64,000 nt of DNA from Gammaproteobacteria bacterium (GTDB lineage Bacteria > Pseudomonadota > Gammaproteobacteria > Enterobacterales > Alteromonadaceae). Shown here in pieces: positions 44,317 through 54,970 of this stretch. Position 1 is the first letter of the stretch; every line of letters begins with the position of its first letter. Below the pieces are notes generated by a model that ran no database searches, was not told the DNA's origin, and saw only the letters and a list, made by a program, of their open reading frames with translations. The translations under genes were made by a program, and so were the position numbers. The DNA lies in assembly GCA_018222405.1 (NCBI GenBank), contig JAAFAI010000005.1:124001-188000 (forward strand). Reading direction: 5' to 3'.

Positions 44317-44449
44317 GGGGCAACATCAGTTGATTATTATCTGCCTAAGGCTACCAGATTTTTAGTATTCAGGCATTAAAGTACGCAGACGATTTTGAAC
44401 CGGTTCATCTATAATTTATTGCGGCTTATTTGAACGTCTATCGATCACT

Positions 44450-45061
44450 TTAGCTTTGCCAGGTTGTTATCCAGTTAGCCATCGCCTGGTCACCGGGTTG
44501 GCCCGCTTGCAGTGCCTGCCTTACAGAAGCCTGATCAGACGGGCTGTTATGCTGGCCATGGCGAAACTGACAGTGGGCTTCCTCCACGTCTATCCAAAAC
44601 CCAACAATTGCCGGCAACAGCAGGTGTTTATAGGCCGACACCTGTTCGATTTGCCAGCAGGAGTCCTGGGGTTCTACATGACGGGTGAGCGCATCCATCT
44701 GGCTCGCCAGAACAGCTTCTTCATCAATTACCGTGAGCGAACCATGAATATGACAACTGGCGAACAACCAGGTGGGTACTCTGGGGCCCTGCGTATAAAA
44801 GCTGGGCGAGACATACGCATTCGGTCCCCAGAAGACAACCAGGATGTCAGAGGCTGACCTCAGTTGCTGACTCAGCGGATTTTGCCTGTCCATATGGCCG
44901 AACAAGCGCAACCCGCGGTCAGTGCGAATGGCCCGAAATGGCAAGGGTGAACCCGACATTTTGCCTTGCTGAGACAACAACAGAGTGCCCATCACAATAT
45001 GATTGACTAATTGCTCCGTATCGGTCAAAGAAGCAGAATAAAAGGGGGCTGGCGCGTACAT
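44450..45061 (-). CDS. FMN-binding protein, PaiB-like
   Basis: 203 residues from the ATG at 45061 (M-Y-A-P-A-P-F), the usual PaiB N-terminus; a TTG at 45094 is less likely. Split-barrel flavin-binding signatures: L-F-G-H-M-D-R-Q-N-P, then F-W-G-P-N-A-Y-V-S-P-S-F-Y and V-P-T-W. Such proteins are annotated as negative transcriptional regulators from B. subtilis PaiB, but many are probably flavin- or haem-related enzymes. Divergent from the propeller-amidohydrolase gene. Confidence 0.87.
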   Translation of the reverse strand: MYAPAPFYSASLTDTEQLVNHIVMGTLLLSQQGKMSGSPLPFRAIRTDRGLRLFGHMDRQNPLSQQLRSASDILVVFWGPNAYVSPSFYTQGPRVPTWLFASCHIHGSLTVIDEEAVLASQMDALTRHVEPQDSCWQIEQVSAYKHLLLPAIVGFWIDVEEAHCQFRHGQHNSPSDQASVRQALQAGQPGDQAMANWITTWQS

Positions 45062-45235
45062 ATAAAGTGTTCTCTGGACAGTTATTGATGTCAAGTACTA
45101 TGCCAAAGCTGTGTACTAAGGTGTTAGCCGCAGGGCCAATGTGTGTTGCTGGCGGGCCAAACACTGGAAATTCAGCACGCCGGGATGCAATCTATCTGAC
45201 AATCGTTTTAATGCCAGCCCTATCAGAGATATACA

Positions 45236-48200
45236 ATGCACAGATCGCGACTTCCTGAAATAGCCTTTTCTAACGACTTTGTACTACTGCTTATTCTGAC
45301 CTGGTCATCCTTTGGATGGTCAGCATCGCCGTTGAGCCTGACGCCGGAAAATCACTACCGGCAAACCGTTCAGCAGGCAACCTGGATGAATCCGGATGTT
45401 TCCCCGGACGGCAACTATATCGTGATGGATATCCTCGGGGATATTTACCGTGTTCCCATGACCGGCGGCAAAGCCGAAGTGTTACTCTCAGGTGTCCCAT
45501 TTGAATCACAACCTGTGTATTCACCCGATGGCAAGCATATCGCCTTTATCAGCGACCGCTCAGGTAGCAACAATCTTTGGGTGGCCGATGCTGATGGCCA
45601 TCATTTGCAGCAGTTGTCCTTTGCTAACGACGCCATGGTGTTTAGCTCACCAGCCTGGTCGGCCGATGGAGAAACCGTATATGTCTCACAAATGCGTTAT
45701 GCGATGTTGGCATTTCACCTTCATGCGTACCCTTTAAAAGGCGGAAGCGGCTATGCGGTGACCACATCACAACCCAATGGTAACGATGGCTATGATGATC
45801 GACATCATGCATTAGGGGCAACAGTGAGTCCTGATGGTCAGTATATCTATTATGCACATAAACAAGGACATACCTGGTCTCCACACCTGAAGCCCAACTG
45901 GTCAGTCAAACAACGAGATTTGCAAAGTGGTGAAGAGTTACCACTTATCAGGGCGCCAGGTGGGGCAATGAATCCAGCACTTTCCAATGATGGTAAAGTA
46001 CTGGCTTACGCCACCCGTAGTCATAACGAAACTACTCTTCGTTTGCGCAATTTAGTAACTGGTAACGACCGCTTATTGCACACAGGCCTCGACCCCGATG
46101 GTCATGAAGGCGGATATTATTCAGGATTACTACCGCGTTTCGCTTTTAGCCCTGATGATCGATACCTGATTACCAGCATAAACGGTAAACTGACGAAAAT
46201 TGAGATCGCCGCGAAGGTCGCTGTTGATATTCCCTTTTCAGCGAATCTAAACCTGTCACTTGGTCCGCAAACCCGTGTTAACGTGCCAGATGAGACAGGA
46301 GCAATTGAAGTTCGCATTGCGCAGTCTCCTGCCGTCTCACCTAATCAACAGAAAATTGCCTTTACTGCGCTGGGTGAACTTTATACCAAGGATATGTCCG
46401 GTTCGTCCTCCCCCGTTAAGGTGCCTCACCTGTCACGAGGTGTGTTCCAGCCTACCTGGACTCCCAATGGCCAATCATTGGCTTATGTTAGCTGGCATGC
46501 CAAATCGGGCGGCCATATTTGGTCGGTACAGCCGGGAAAACCGCCACAGCGTCTAACCACTGATGCCGATTATTACGCGCATCCGGTTTTCGCAGAGGAT
46601 GGTCAACATCTCTTTGCATTGCGTAGTAGCCATGCCGAACGACTAAACAGAACCAATGAATTAGGCAGTGACGTTAACTGGACAATTGTCAGTATCAACC
46701 TTAACTCCGGTCAATTAACGACTGTTGCCAGCGCCTTCGGAGCGCTAAACTTATCCCTTGCCAAAGACGGAAAGAGCCTGCTGTTTTATGACGGTGGCGC
46801 AGTCAACAAAGTCAATATCAGTAGCCAGTACAAGCAGCAGATACTGCGTATCACTGGCCAACATATGTCAAAATATATTGACGACCCATCACCGGTCTCG
46901 ATGATAAAACCCAGACCACAAGAAGACTGGGCGGTGGTGAGCCATGCTGCACAACTACATTTAGTTAAGATCCCCCCCGGCAATGGTGAAACGCCACTGG
47001 TAAACATATCCAGTCCATCAGTACCTCACTTTAAACTCACCCGCATCGGAGCCGACCATGTTAACTGGTCGCCGGATGGTCAGATCTTATACTGGACTGT
47101 GGGCAATGAGCACCACGCAATAGAATTTGATGCGCTACTCAATGCATACGGCCAGGAAGCAGAAGCAGCAAGTAATACCACGTCTCTGGCGGTTAGCGTG
47201 CCAAGAGCAACACCGCAGGGCACACTGCTTTTACGTGGTGCCACCGTGCTCACTATGGAAGCCAGTGGCGATCTGACCAATGCCGATATCCTGATTGTCA
47301 ATAACCGCATTGCTGCGGTGGGGCCTTCAGACAGTATCGCGGTGCCTGAGAAGGCCGTTATAAAAGATGTATCAGGCAAATTCATATTACCGGGTTTTGT
47401 AGACGCACATGCCCATTGGTTTGATATTCAGCGGGGCATCCTGGCGACTGAAAATCATTGGAATTTTCTGGCTAACCTTGCCCATGGCGTAACCAGTGGC
47501 CTGGATGTTCAGCCTTTTACCGTAGATGTATTCAGTTATCAGGACATGATTGATGCCGGCATCATGATTGGCCCACGCGCGTTTTCTACCGGCCCAGGGA
47601 TTTTTGTTAACAGTCATATTAATTCCGAAGAGGCTGCTAAAGGCGTTCTCACCCGGTACAAGCAGTATTACCGTACACACAATTTAAAGTCTTACATGGT
47701 AGGCCCACGCGCACGCCGTCAGTATATGGTGAAAGCCGCCAAAGCACTGGGCATGATGCCAACCACTGAAGGCGCATCCAATTTGCGCCTGGGTCTTACT
47801 CATGCATTAGATGGGTTTGCCGGTAATGAACACAACCTCCCGGTCAGCCCGCTGCATCAGGATGTTCTGGAATTATTTGCCGCCAGCCAAACCTCCTATA
47901 CGCCCACTCTTACGGTGCTGTATGGCGGTAAAGCCGGCTTATATGATTTTGTTGCTGCTCACTTGCCCCACACCGATGCAAAGGTGCACCGTTTTATGCC
48001 ACCGGGCCTGATTGATAATAAACTTCGGCAGGCGAATTACTGGCAACCTCACGGCGATCAGGCTTACCCGCGCTTTGCCACCGACGCTATTAATCTGCAA
48101 CGGGCGGGCGGCGTGCTGGCAGTCGGCAGCCACGGTGAAGTACAAGGGCTTGGTTATCTGTGGGAGATGGAGGCACTCGCGTCTGGTGATGGACAACCTG

Positions 48201-48454
48201 AGGAGGTGCTGTTTGCTGCTACCATGGGCAGCAGTAAAGCCATAGGTAGGGATCATTTAATTGGTAGCATTGCACCAGGCAAGTACGCAGACCTGCTGAT
48301 AATGGCTGACGATCCACGTCGCGACATCCGCCATATCCATTCGCTGGAACTCGTGATGAAAGACGGAAAATTGTATCAGGCTGATACACTGGAAGAAGTT
48401 TGGCCACAACAGCAACCCGCGCCGACCACCTGGTTTCACCAGGCTGAAAGATAG
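45236..48454 (+). CDS. Exported amidohydrolase with N-terminal TolB/PD40 beta-propeller
   Basis: 1072 residues. An N-terminal hydrophobic segment (about 14-30) probably acts as a signal peptide. Residues about 50-640 are PD40/WD40-like propeller repeats, recognisable as repeated S-P-D-G motifs. The C-terminal 400 residues are an amidohydrolase-superfamily domain: G-F-V-D-A-H-A-H-W (HxH metal pair near residue 725), V-G-S-H-G-E-V-Q-G and the terminal G-K-Y-A-D-L-L-I. This fusion is found in marine gammaproteobacteria, with the propeller perhaps acting as a size filter for peptide-like substrates. Location periplasmic. An AraC regulator follows by 87 bases. Confidence 0.9.
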   Translation: MHRSRLPEIAFSNDFVLLLILTWSSFGWSASPLSLTPENHYRQTVQQATWMNPDVSPDGNYIVMDILGDIYRVPMTGGKAEVLLSGVPFESQPVYSPDGKHIAFISDRSGSNNLWVADADGHHLQQLSFANDAMVFSSPAWSADGETVYVSQMRYAMLAFHLHAYPLKGGSGYAVTTSQPNGNDGYDDRHHALGATVSPDGQYIYYAHKQGHTWSPHLKPNWSVKQRDLQSGEELPLIRAPGGAMNPALSNDGKVLAYATRSHNETTLRLRNLVTGNDRLLHTGLDPDGHEGGYYSGLLPRFAFSPDDRYLITSINGKLTKIEIAAKVAVDIPFSANLNLSLGPQTRVNVPDETGAIEVRIAQSPAVSPNQQKIAFTALGELYTKDMSGSSSPVKVPHLSRGVFQPTWTPNGQSLAYVSWHAKSGGHIWSVQPGKPPQRLTTDADYYAHPVFAEDGQHLFALRSSHAERLNRTNELGSDVNWTIVSINLNSGQLTTVASAFGALNLSLAKDGKSLLFYDGGAVNKVNISSQYKQQILRITGQHMSKYIDDPSPVSMIKPRPQEDWAVVSHAAQLHLVKIPPGNGETPLVNISSPSVPHFKLTRIGADHVNWSPDGQILYWTVGNEHHAIEFDALLNAYGQEAEAASNTTSLAVSVPRATPQGTLLLRGATVLTMEASGDLTNADILIVNNRIAAVGPSDSIAVPEKAVIKDVSGKFILPGFVDAHAHWFDIQRGILATENHWNFLANLAHGVTSGLDVQPFTVDVFSYQDMIDAGIMIGPRAFSTGPGIFVNSHINSEEAAKGVLTRYKQYYRTHNLKSYMVGPRARRQYMVKAAKALGMMPTTEGASNLRLGLTHALDGFAGNEHNLPVSPLHQDVLELFAASQTSYTPTLTVLYGGKAGLYDFVAAHLPHTDAKVHRFMPPGLIDNKLRQANYWQPHGDQAYPRFATDAINLQRAGGVLAVGSHGEVQGLGYLWEMEALASGDGQPEEVLFAATMGSSKAIGRDHLIGSIAPGKYADLLIMADDPRRDIRHIHSLELVMKDGKLYQADTLEEVWPQQQPAPTTWFHQAER

Positions 48455-48541
48455 CCGTAAATGGTATACTTTATGCATATTTTTCGTTCATAGATACAAA
48501 GGGTTAACCTTTTAAATCAACAAGATACTTTTGGGGCACCG

Positions 48542-49321
48542 ATGAAGAGTAGCGCACAATTACAATCTATCGACAGACCCGTTGCGTCGTTGGAAGATGA
48601 GTACCCCTGTGGATATGTTGATGACTGGCATAGTCATCAACGTAATCAGTTGGTTTACGCCTCTAAAGGTGTCCTTTCGGTTACCACCGAGACTGGCAGT
48701 TTTGTGCTACCGCCTCAGCGGGCTTTGTGGATCCCTGCCGGGGTGAGTCACACCGTGTACTGTAAGAGTGATGTGTCACTACGCACCCTTTATGTCGATA
48801 CCTACGCTAAGCTGCATTTTCCATTACAGTGTCAGGTAATGGGCGTTTCAGCGCTGCTTCGCGAACTGATATTGCAGGCTTGTTCCATCCCCAGTTTATA
48901 TGACATTGACAGTCGCAACGGACGTATCATGCAACTGATCCTGGATGAGATAGAGCTGATGCCGGTTGATCCCCTGCTTATTCCCATGCCTGCCGAGCGA
49001 CGGCTGTTGCGAGTTTGTCAGGCATTTTTGCGCGATCCGTCGGTTAACCGGGATCTTGATGAATGGGCCTATGATGCCGGTATGAGTCGCCGAACTTTTA
49101 CCCGGATGTTCAGACATGAAACACAAATGAGCTTTTCCAACTGGCGTCAACAGGTGCGCTTGCTTGAAGCGCTTTCGCGAATTTCTTCAGGCACCCCCAT
49201 TACCACAGTCTCGCTGGATGTGGGGTATTCCAGCGTCAGTGCCTTCTCCTCGGTGTTTCATAAAACCTTTGGTTTACCACCGAGTAAATATTTTAGCGAC
49301 GTTCAGTCCGAAGATGACTAA
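48542..49321 (+). CDS. AraC-family transcriptional regulator with cupin domain
   Basis: 259 residues. The N-terminal cupin-like sensor (about 1-120) has H-S-H-Q-R-N-Q-L-V-Y-A and L-P-P-Q-R-A-L-W-I-P-A-G-V-S-H. The C-terminal double helix-turn-helix (about 155-255) includes L-D-E-W-A-Y-D-A-G-M-S-R-R-T-F-T-R and the family signature D-V-G-Y-S-S-V-S-A-F-S-S-V-F-H-K-T-F-G. It likely controls the flanking amidohydrolase and permease genes. The stop overlaps that of the convergent permease by three bases, so no terminator fits between them. Confidence 0.93.
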   Translation: MKSSAQLQSIDRPVASLEDEYPCGYVDDWHSHQRNQLVYASKGVLSVTTETGSFVLPPQRALWIPAGVSHTVYCKSDVSLRTLYVDTYAKLHFPLQCQVMGVSALLRELILQACSIPSLYDIDSRNGRIMQLILDEIELMPVDPLLIPMPAERRLLRVCQAFLRDPSVNRDLDEWAYDAGMSRRTFTRMFRHETQMSFSNWRQQVRLLEALSRISSGTPITTVSLDVGYSSVSAFSSVFHKTFGLPPSKYFSDVQSEDD

Positions 49322-50820
49322 GTTTGTGACAGTTGCACCACAGACCGTCTGACGCCGTAGCCAAAATAGATCATAAAGCCGATTAGCAGATAAACGACTA
49401 GGATACATAGGGGGATGACGTCGCCGCGACTGGCGCGCTGAAAAATATCAATAAATACCGGTGTAACCATAACAGCACAGCAAAGCAAAGCACAAACTGG
49501 TGTTGTACCCAACCATAATTTACCGATCTTCACTCCACCTAAGGGCACTTTAAACAACCTTGGTAATTCCGGCTGCCGACTTCGCAGTGCCATTACACTG
49601 ATGGCCACGGTGGCAAATACGAAGGTAGTGCCAATGCTTACCAGATCGGCCAGAATACTGATAGGCAGCAATGCTGCAGCAATTGCGGCCAGACTCGCAA
49701 CAATAACCGTACCTTTTAATGGCGTTTTAAACCGCGGCTCCACCGCTTTAAATACCGGCGGGATCAAGCCATCCTGTGCCATAGCGAAACAAATTCTGGA
49801 ATGACCGTAGGTATTCACCATCAACACCGATAATAAGCCAGTCAGTGCACCAATTTTAACTACCAGATTAAGCACTGGCTGTTCAATGACCCCTACCGCC
49901 AGCGCAATCGGATCAGGCACGCCCAACTCTCTGAATGGCACCAAACCGGTAAGAACCAGGGCAACTCCCATATACAATAAACAACTGATGATTAGCGCAC
50001 CAATGATGCCAATCGGCACATCCCGCTTGGGATTACGCGCTTCCAGCGCAGCCGTGGCGACAGCCTCAAAACCCAGGTAGGAAAAAAACAAGATAGATGC
50101 CGCCCGAAATACGCCTTCGATACCAAAACGAAACCCGCCTTCATTGGCAGGAACCAATGGTTGCCAAAGGGTAGGATCGACGTGCTGAAAGCCAACGCCA
50201 ACGAATAGAATCAATACGCCTACCTTGATGAGTACCATAATGGTATTCACCACAACTGACTGGCTGACACCGCGGACTAACACTGAGCAGACAGCCCCGA
50301 CAATGATTACCGCCAGCAGATTGAAGTTTGCCGTGAGCGAGAAACTGGTGTGAACGCCGTCTCTAACCGCATTGATAGTCGCCGTCGTCAGCCAAACCGG
50401 CAGTTGCAAACCAAAATCGCCCAGTAAGCTCACCAGGTAACCGGAAGCCCCTGCCGCCAGAGCCGAACCGGCCAGCCAGAACTCAAGCAAAAGCATCCAG
50501 CCGAGGGCCCAGGCGAATATTTCTCCCAGCGCCGAATAAGCATATGAATAGGACGCACCAGAGACGGGCATCATTGACGCCAGTTCTGCGTAACATAATG
50601 CGGTAAAGCCGCAGGCAAAGGCAGCCATCACAAATGACAGCATGATAGCCGGTCCGGCATATTCTGCAGCGGCTGGCCCGGTGATAACATAAACGCCGGC
50701 GCCAACGATACAACCGATGCCAATTAACACCAAATGAACCGGTCCCATCACACGATTAAGGGACTGATCAGCGGTGGGTTTTATTGGTTTTCTGGCGAAA
50801 TAGCGGACAGGGTTGGTCAT
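49318..50820 (-). CDS. APC-family amino acid permease
   Basis: 500 residues from the ATG at 50820; a TTG 12 bases upstream is possible. About 12-13 membrane helices. The first helix has I-G-C-I-V-G-A-G-V-Y-V-I-T-G, the APC substrate-binding G-x-G motif, and helix 2 ends in A-L-C-Y-A-E-L-A-S-M-M-P-V-S-G-A-S-Y; both match the cationic-amino-acid-transporter (CAT/YhdG-like) group. An inner-membrane amino acid or amine symporter. Divergent from the amidase gene, so it may take up a product of amide hydrolysis. Confidence 0.92.
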   Translation of the reverse strand: MTNPVRYFARKPIKPTADQSLNRVMGPVHLVLIGIGCIVGAGVYVITGPAAAEYAGPAIMLSFVMAAFACGFTALCYAELASMMPVSGASYSYAYSALGEIFAWALGWMLLLEFWLAGSALAAGASGYLVSLLGDFGLQLPVWLTTATINAVRDGVHTSFSLTANFNLLAVIIVGAVCSVLVRGVSQSVVVNTIMVLIKVGVLILFVGVGFQHVDPTLWQPLVPANEGGFRFGIEGVFRAASILFFSYLGFEAVATAALEARNPKRDVPIGIIGALIISCLLYMGVALVLTGLVPFRELGVPDPIALAVGVIEQPVLNLVVKIGALTGLLSVLMVNTYGHSRICFAMAQDGLIPPVFKAVEPRFKTPLKGTVIVASLAAIAAALLPISILADLVSIGTTFVFATVAISVMALRSRQPELPRLFKVPLGGVKIGKLWLGTTPVCALLCCAVMVTPVFIDIFQRASRGDVIPLCILVVYLLIGFMIYFGYGVRRSVVQLSQT

Positions 50821-51032
50821 GAGTATCTTCAATATAGCGGATAATAGTTAACGCTAACACGACACTCATGTTCTGACGTGTGTAAGCGGGCCACAGAGTT
50901 TGCTGAACAGGCCTTTCAGGCGAGCGGGCAATCGGCATGGCCCTTTCAAACTAAAAGGCGACCCCCTGTCGACAGTTCTTAGATTGCTGGCATGATTAGA
51001 TCCGGTTAATTATCATTGCCTGAATAGACCTT

Positions 51033-52439
51033 ATGAACAATATAGTAGATTTAACCTCTTCACTCACAGCATCAGATGTACAACAGATTGCCAGACTGGA
51101 CGGCCATGATCAGGCCGGACTTATCCGTCGTGGAGAGCTGCCGGATGGCGCGCTCAATGAAGTGGCTAAACGCCGCATTGCAGCACTCAACCCAGCGGTT
51201 AATGCTGTCGTTTGGGAGCCGGAAGTTATTCCTAAACCAACCGTCGCCAGCGGTCCTATGCTTCAGGTCCCTTATCTACTCAAAGCGTCATCTGAATTTC
51301 CGGACTTTCCAATTTGCAGCGGTTCCCGCAGTGCGAAAAGTCGCATGGGCCACCAGGCAGCTCCGTTCTTTAAACGCTTGGCCGAAGCTGGCTTAGTGCC
51401 GGTCGGCATGACATCGATGCCTGAATTTGGCTTGTTATCTTCAAGTGAGTCGATTTTGTATGGACCAACCAAAAACCCATGGTCACACAGTCACTCTACT
51501 TCAGGTTCAAGCAGTGGTGCAGCGGCTGCAGTCGCTTGCGGTATGGTGCCATTTGCCCATGCCAGCGATGCGGCTGGCTCCATCAGAATGCCCGCGTCAT
51601 CATGTGGCGTTATCGGATTTAAAGCAAGCCGGGATTATAATCTCAGAGCCCGCCATCACCATTTTGTTGACGATTACCTATGTTCAGACACACTGATTGC
51701 AAGAAGCATGCGCGACGTCAACTGGGCAACCCACTGGGTAAGACCGGCATCGGCGCTCCCAGGCGTAGCACCGCAAGGTAAGTTAAAAATCGCAATGATT
51801 ATGGAAGGGCTAAACGGCATCACACCAGACAGCGATGTAAACAACACTATTAGAAAGGCCGCAACTCAACTTGAAGGCCTGGGGTATCAGGTTGATGAGA
51901 TCAGGCAACCTCTCGACACTCACGCTTTGGGTCAGGCGCTAGGCACAATTTGGTGTTATCTAGGTGGCGATATCGTTGATTCAGTTTCTGCCGTAGCCGG
52001 TAGTACGCCAATCGAAAACTTACTGGAACCATGGACCTTAGGACTACACTCAAAACGCGATTCACTGGGCCCAAGTCAGCTCTCTCAGGCGTTTCAGGTG
52101 ATCGTAGAACAAACTGCATTGCTGACGAAATTCCACCAGCAATATGATGTCATGCTAAGCCCCGTTAATGCCACAGTTTCTCCCCCACTCGGTCATTTAT
52201 CCCCTTGCAGGGCATTTGACGAGTTATGGGCTGCCGTTTTTGAGTACATGAGCTATACCCCCATCCAAAACCTAACTGGCACACCAAGTATTTCTCTGCC
52301 AATGGGACAAAGCAGTTCCGGGATCCCGATTGGTGTTATGTTGTCAGCCGATTTCGGACAGGATGATACGTTGCTAAAGCTGGCCACAGAAATGGAAGCA
52401 AAAGAAATGTGGCAAATCCAATGGCCCGCTAACGCATAA
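51033..52439 (+). CDS. Amidase-signature-family amidase
   Basis: 468 residues with no signal peptide. The Ser-cisSer-Lys triad is visible: Lys84 in Y-L-L-K-A-S, the serine-rich S-G-S-S-S-G-A-A-A-A-V (cis-Ser 159 or 160) and nucleophile Ser183 in D-A-A-G-S-I-R-M-P-A. The serine-rich loop is one residue shorter than usual (G-A-A-A instead of G-G-S-A-A). Closest by pattern to the aminohexanoate-cyclic-dimer hydrolase or general amidase group. It hydrolyses an amide bond in the cytoplasm. It is flanked by an amino acid permease and a TonB receptor, which suggests an imported amide substrate. Confidence 0.92.
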   Translation: MNNIVDLTSSLTASDVQQIARLDGHDQAGLIRRGELPDGALNEVAKRRIAALNPAVNAVVWEPEVIPKPTVASGPMLQVPYLLKASSEFPDFPICSGSRSAKSRMGHQAAPFFKRLAEAGLVPVGMTSMPEFGLLSSSESILYGPTKNPWSHSHSTSGSSSGAAAAVACGMVPFAHASDAAGSIRMPASSCGVIGFKASRDYNLRARHHHFVDDYLCSDTLIARSMRDVNWATHWVRPASALPGVAPQGKLKIAMIMEGLNGITPDSDVNNTIRKAATQLEGLGYQVDEIRQPLDTHALGQALGTIWCYLGGDIVDSVSAVAGSTPIENLLEPWTLGLHSKRDSLGPSQLSQAFQVIVEQTALLTKFHQQYDVMLSPVNATVSPPLGHLSPCRAFDELWAAVFEYMSYTPIQNLTGTPSISLPMGQSSSGIPIGVMLSADFGQDDTLLKLATEMEAKEMWQIQWPANA

Positions 52440-52469
52440 TCGTTGTTTGGGTGTTCTCCCACCGTAAGT

Positions 52470-52502
52470 AAGCCCCGATGCACTTTGCTCGGGGCTTTTT
52501 TA
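52470..52502 (+). terminator. Rho-independent terminator of the amidase gene
   Basis: AAGCCCCGA, ten-base loop, TCGGGGCTT followed by a T-run to 52501. Confidence 0.85.
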
Positions 52503-52640
52503 TAGTATCAGCACTGCATAGCCGCCCCTCTGCCTGCTTCGCAGCAGCGGTAATTGTTGCGATACACAATGATTATTAAACCGCCTGGAAGCATCAATTG
52601 ATGCAGCTTTAATGAGCCAGCACTTAGCGAAACTAAGAGG

Positions 52641-52668
52641 AAAAAAAGCCCGCAACATAGCAGGCTTA
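52641..52668 (-). terminator. Rho-independent terminator of the second TonB receptor gene
   Basis: On the minus strand: AAGCCTGC, loop, GCGGGCTT (one mismatch) followed by seven T. It lies 59 bases beyond the receptor stop. Confidence 0.7.
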
Positions 52669-52726
52669 ACAAGTTAATTAGCCTCATTTAGCGTGACGTT
52701 ATGCTAAACAGACTGTTTTTATTTTA

Positions 52727-54970
52727 TTAATACAATGTCCAGCTGATACGTGCGCCAATAGTACGGGGGCGAGTAACGCTGGCAAGCGGTGCAGGGTAGT
52801 AATCACCGAATGGCGAGTTTAAGATCGCATATTCGTCGAACACGTTGTCTACATAAATAGCCAGCTTAGTGGTGTCAGTAATTGCCATATCAGCTCTTAA
52901 ATCAACCATATTGTAACCACCACGTTTCGTCACTGACCTAAAAGCAACCGGCGCTTCAGAGACATAGCGATGAGATAAAGTTACACGCGGAGCAAATGGC
53001 AAATCATCCAGATTAAGCACCAGGTTATTGGCAATCGTCCAATCAGAAGCACCCGGTAAGGTTGTTCCTTCTTCATAACCACCACCTACCGCAAAGGTAT
53101 CAGGTAAAAATTCTGAAATGGCGGCGTCAAGATAAGTAACATTGGTATTAAATTCGACCAGATTAATTGGCCGCCATGCAGCAGAAAATTCCACCCCATC
53201 AATTTGCGCTTCACCAGCATTGGTAACGTAAGCAAGGTAATCCGGCGCAGGTGTGAACAAACGAACCTGAATATCGGTCCAGTCGATTCTGAATAACGTC
53301 GCATCCAGCAACAAACTGTTATCGAGTAAATCCACACGTGCACCAATTTCCATGTTGGTAGTTGAATCCGGCTCATAGCTCTGTGGTGCGCCAGCGGTCA
53401 GGCCTGGTGGATTAGGGTTAGTCCCCCCGACTCTGAAACCTTCAGAGTAGCTCGCATACATCATTAGATCTTCAGAGTAGCTGTACTTAAGCGATACTTT
53501 AGGCGTAAAGCCAGTTTCAGCTGATGTACCACCGTAAGAAACCGTTTCGCTGCTATAAACACCAGCAAATGTTGCACTCGGCGGACGCGTCACAATGGTT
53601 TCACTGGACGTATCAAAATAGCGTCCACCAATGGTCAGCTCCAGGGCTTGGGTTAAGGCATAACTGATTTCACCGAAAATGGCAGAATCTTCGTTATCCT
53701 GTGCAACCTGGTACTGAGTAAAGTAATCATTAGGTGCAAGCAATGAGCCTGAAAAGCCACCAAACAAATCAGGGTTGGCATCAATATAGTCTGCTGCACC
53801 CGCTTGATATACGGCATCATTAGAACGCTTCTCACTGGTATAGCGGGTAACGCCAACCAGCCAGTTAAACGATCCGGTACCTTTCGACGACAGGCGTAGT
53901 TCGAGATGGTCGCTGTCCGCTTCACCAAAACCATCTGACCAGGTACCTACACCTGCTTGCAGATAGCCATTTAATGAGTAATCAAAGACAATTAAACTAT
54001 CTTTATCTGCCACCGCGCCCAAAAATGTTAAATCGGCAAACCCAAGGTCTTGTTCTAAACGTAAAGAGTGCAGGGTAAATTCTGTGTGATGTGGCTCAGG
54101 AACCACCGTATCCCGGGTCAGGGTCGGAAAGGTTGCATAGGTCTGATCGTCAAGATCAGTCTCCTGATACATACTCATGAACGATATTTTGGTCTGTTCT
54201 GTGGGCGTATACATTACCGAACCACGATACCCTTTAACTTCAATGTTATTGGCGTGATCTTCACCCGTGCCGATATTATCCAGATAGCCGCCTTCGTACC
54301 GATCCAACACCACAAAACGCGCGGCAAGCACATCATCAATAAGTGGCAGGTTTACCATGCCTTTTACTGAATAGTTAGGATCACCACTATTTTTCGTTGA
54401 ACCCAGTGACCCTTCAAAAGCGGCATTGAAACCATCCGTTTTGGCTTCTTTAGCAATGTAATTGACCAGGCCACCTAATGTCGCAGCACCGTATAACGAC
54501 CCTTGCGGCCCCCGCAGCACCTCAACTCGCTCTAAGTCAAAGGTGTCAACATCGGGTAAAACAATTGGCCACCCAGCTTCACTTAACGGAATATCGTTAA
54601 TAAAGTAGCCTACTGTTGTTTGTCCTTGTTCGTGATAGGTAGAGGCTGACACGCCACGTATAACCACTTCTGACACGCCAGGCTGGTAATCGTTAAAATG
54701 CACCCCTGGTAAACGGTTGATATAGTCAGATAAACTTTCTGCCCCCATATCCGAGAGCATTTCGCCGGTCAGGGCGCTGACTGAACCAGCGATTTCACGT
54801 AAATCGTTACTCCGCTTCGTCGCTGTTACCGTCACTTTCTCGAATACGGTCTCATCCTGACTATCGCTATCAGATTGCTGCTGAGCCAGACTCAAGCCTG
54901 GTAAAAAAATTGCCCCTGCCAATACACTACCAACCCACCAGTTAGCGTGCTGCGGTTTAAAATTATTCAT
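52727..54970 (-). CDS. TonB-dependent outer-membrane receptor
   Basis: 747 residues from the ATG at 54970, which has a GGAG ribosome site. Signal peptide ends near S-L-A-Q. A TonB-box-like F-E-K-V-T-V-T-A-T is followed by the plug (V-I-R-G-V-S and R-V-E-V-L-R-G-P-Q-G-S-L-Y-G-A-A-T-L-G-G) and a barrel ending I-S-W-T-L-Y. The plug is of the type used for siderophores and organic nutrients. A PepSY-domain operon lies upstream on the same strand, but a terminator-like hairpin separates them. No Fur box is recognised in the promoter gap. Imports an unknown ligand across the outer membrane. Confidence 0.95.
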   Translation of the reverse strand: MNNFKPQHANWWVGSVLAGAIFLPGLSLAQQQSDSDSQDETVFEKVTVTATKRSNDLREIAGSVSALTGEMLSDMGAESLSDYINRLPGVHFNDYQPGVSEVVIRGVSASTYHEQGQTTVGYFINDIPLSEAGWPIVLPDVDTFDLERVEVLRGPQGSLYGAATLGGLVNYIAKEAKTDGFNAAFEGSLGSTKNSGDPNYSVKGMVNLPLIDDVLAARFVVLDRYEGGYLDNIGTGEDHANNIEVKGYRGSVMYTPTEQTKISFMSMYQETDLDDQTYATFPTLTRDTVVPEPHHTEFTLHSLRLEQDLGFADLTFLGAVADKDSLIVFDYSLNGYLQAGVGTWSDGFGEADSDHLELRLSSKGTGSFNWLVGVTRYTSEKRSNDAVYQAGAADYIDANPDLFGGFSGSLLAPNDYFTQYQVAQDNEDSAIFGEISYALTQALELTIGGRYFDTSSETIVTRPPSATFAGVYSSETVSYGGTSAETGFTPKVSLKYSYSEDLMMYASYSEGFRVGGTNPNPPGLTAGAPQSYEPDSTTNMEIGARVDLLDNSLLLDATLFRIDWTDIQVRLFTPAPDYLAYVTNAGEAQIDGVEFSAAWRPINLVEFNTNVTYLDAAISEFLPDTFAVGGGYEEGTTLPGASDWTIANNLVLNLDDLPFAPRVTLSHRYVSEAPVAFRSVTKRGGYNMVDLRADMAITDTTKLAIYVDNVFDEYAILNSPFGDYYPAPLASVTRPRTIGARISWTLY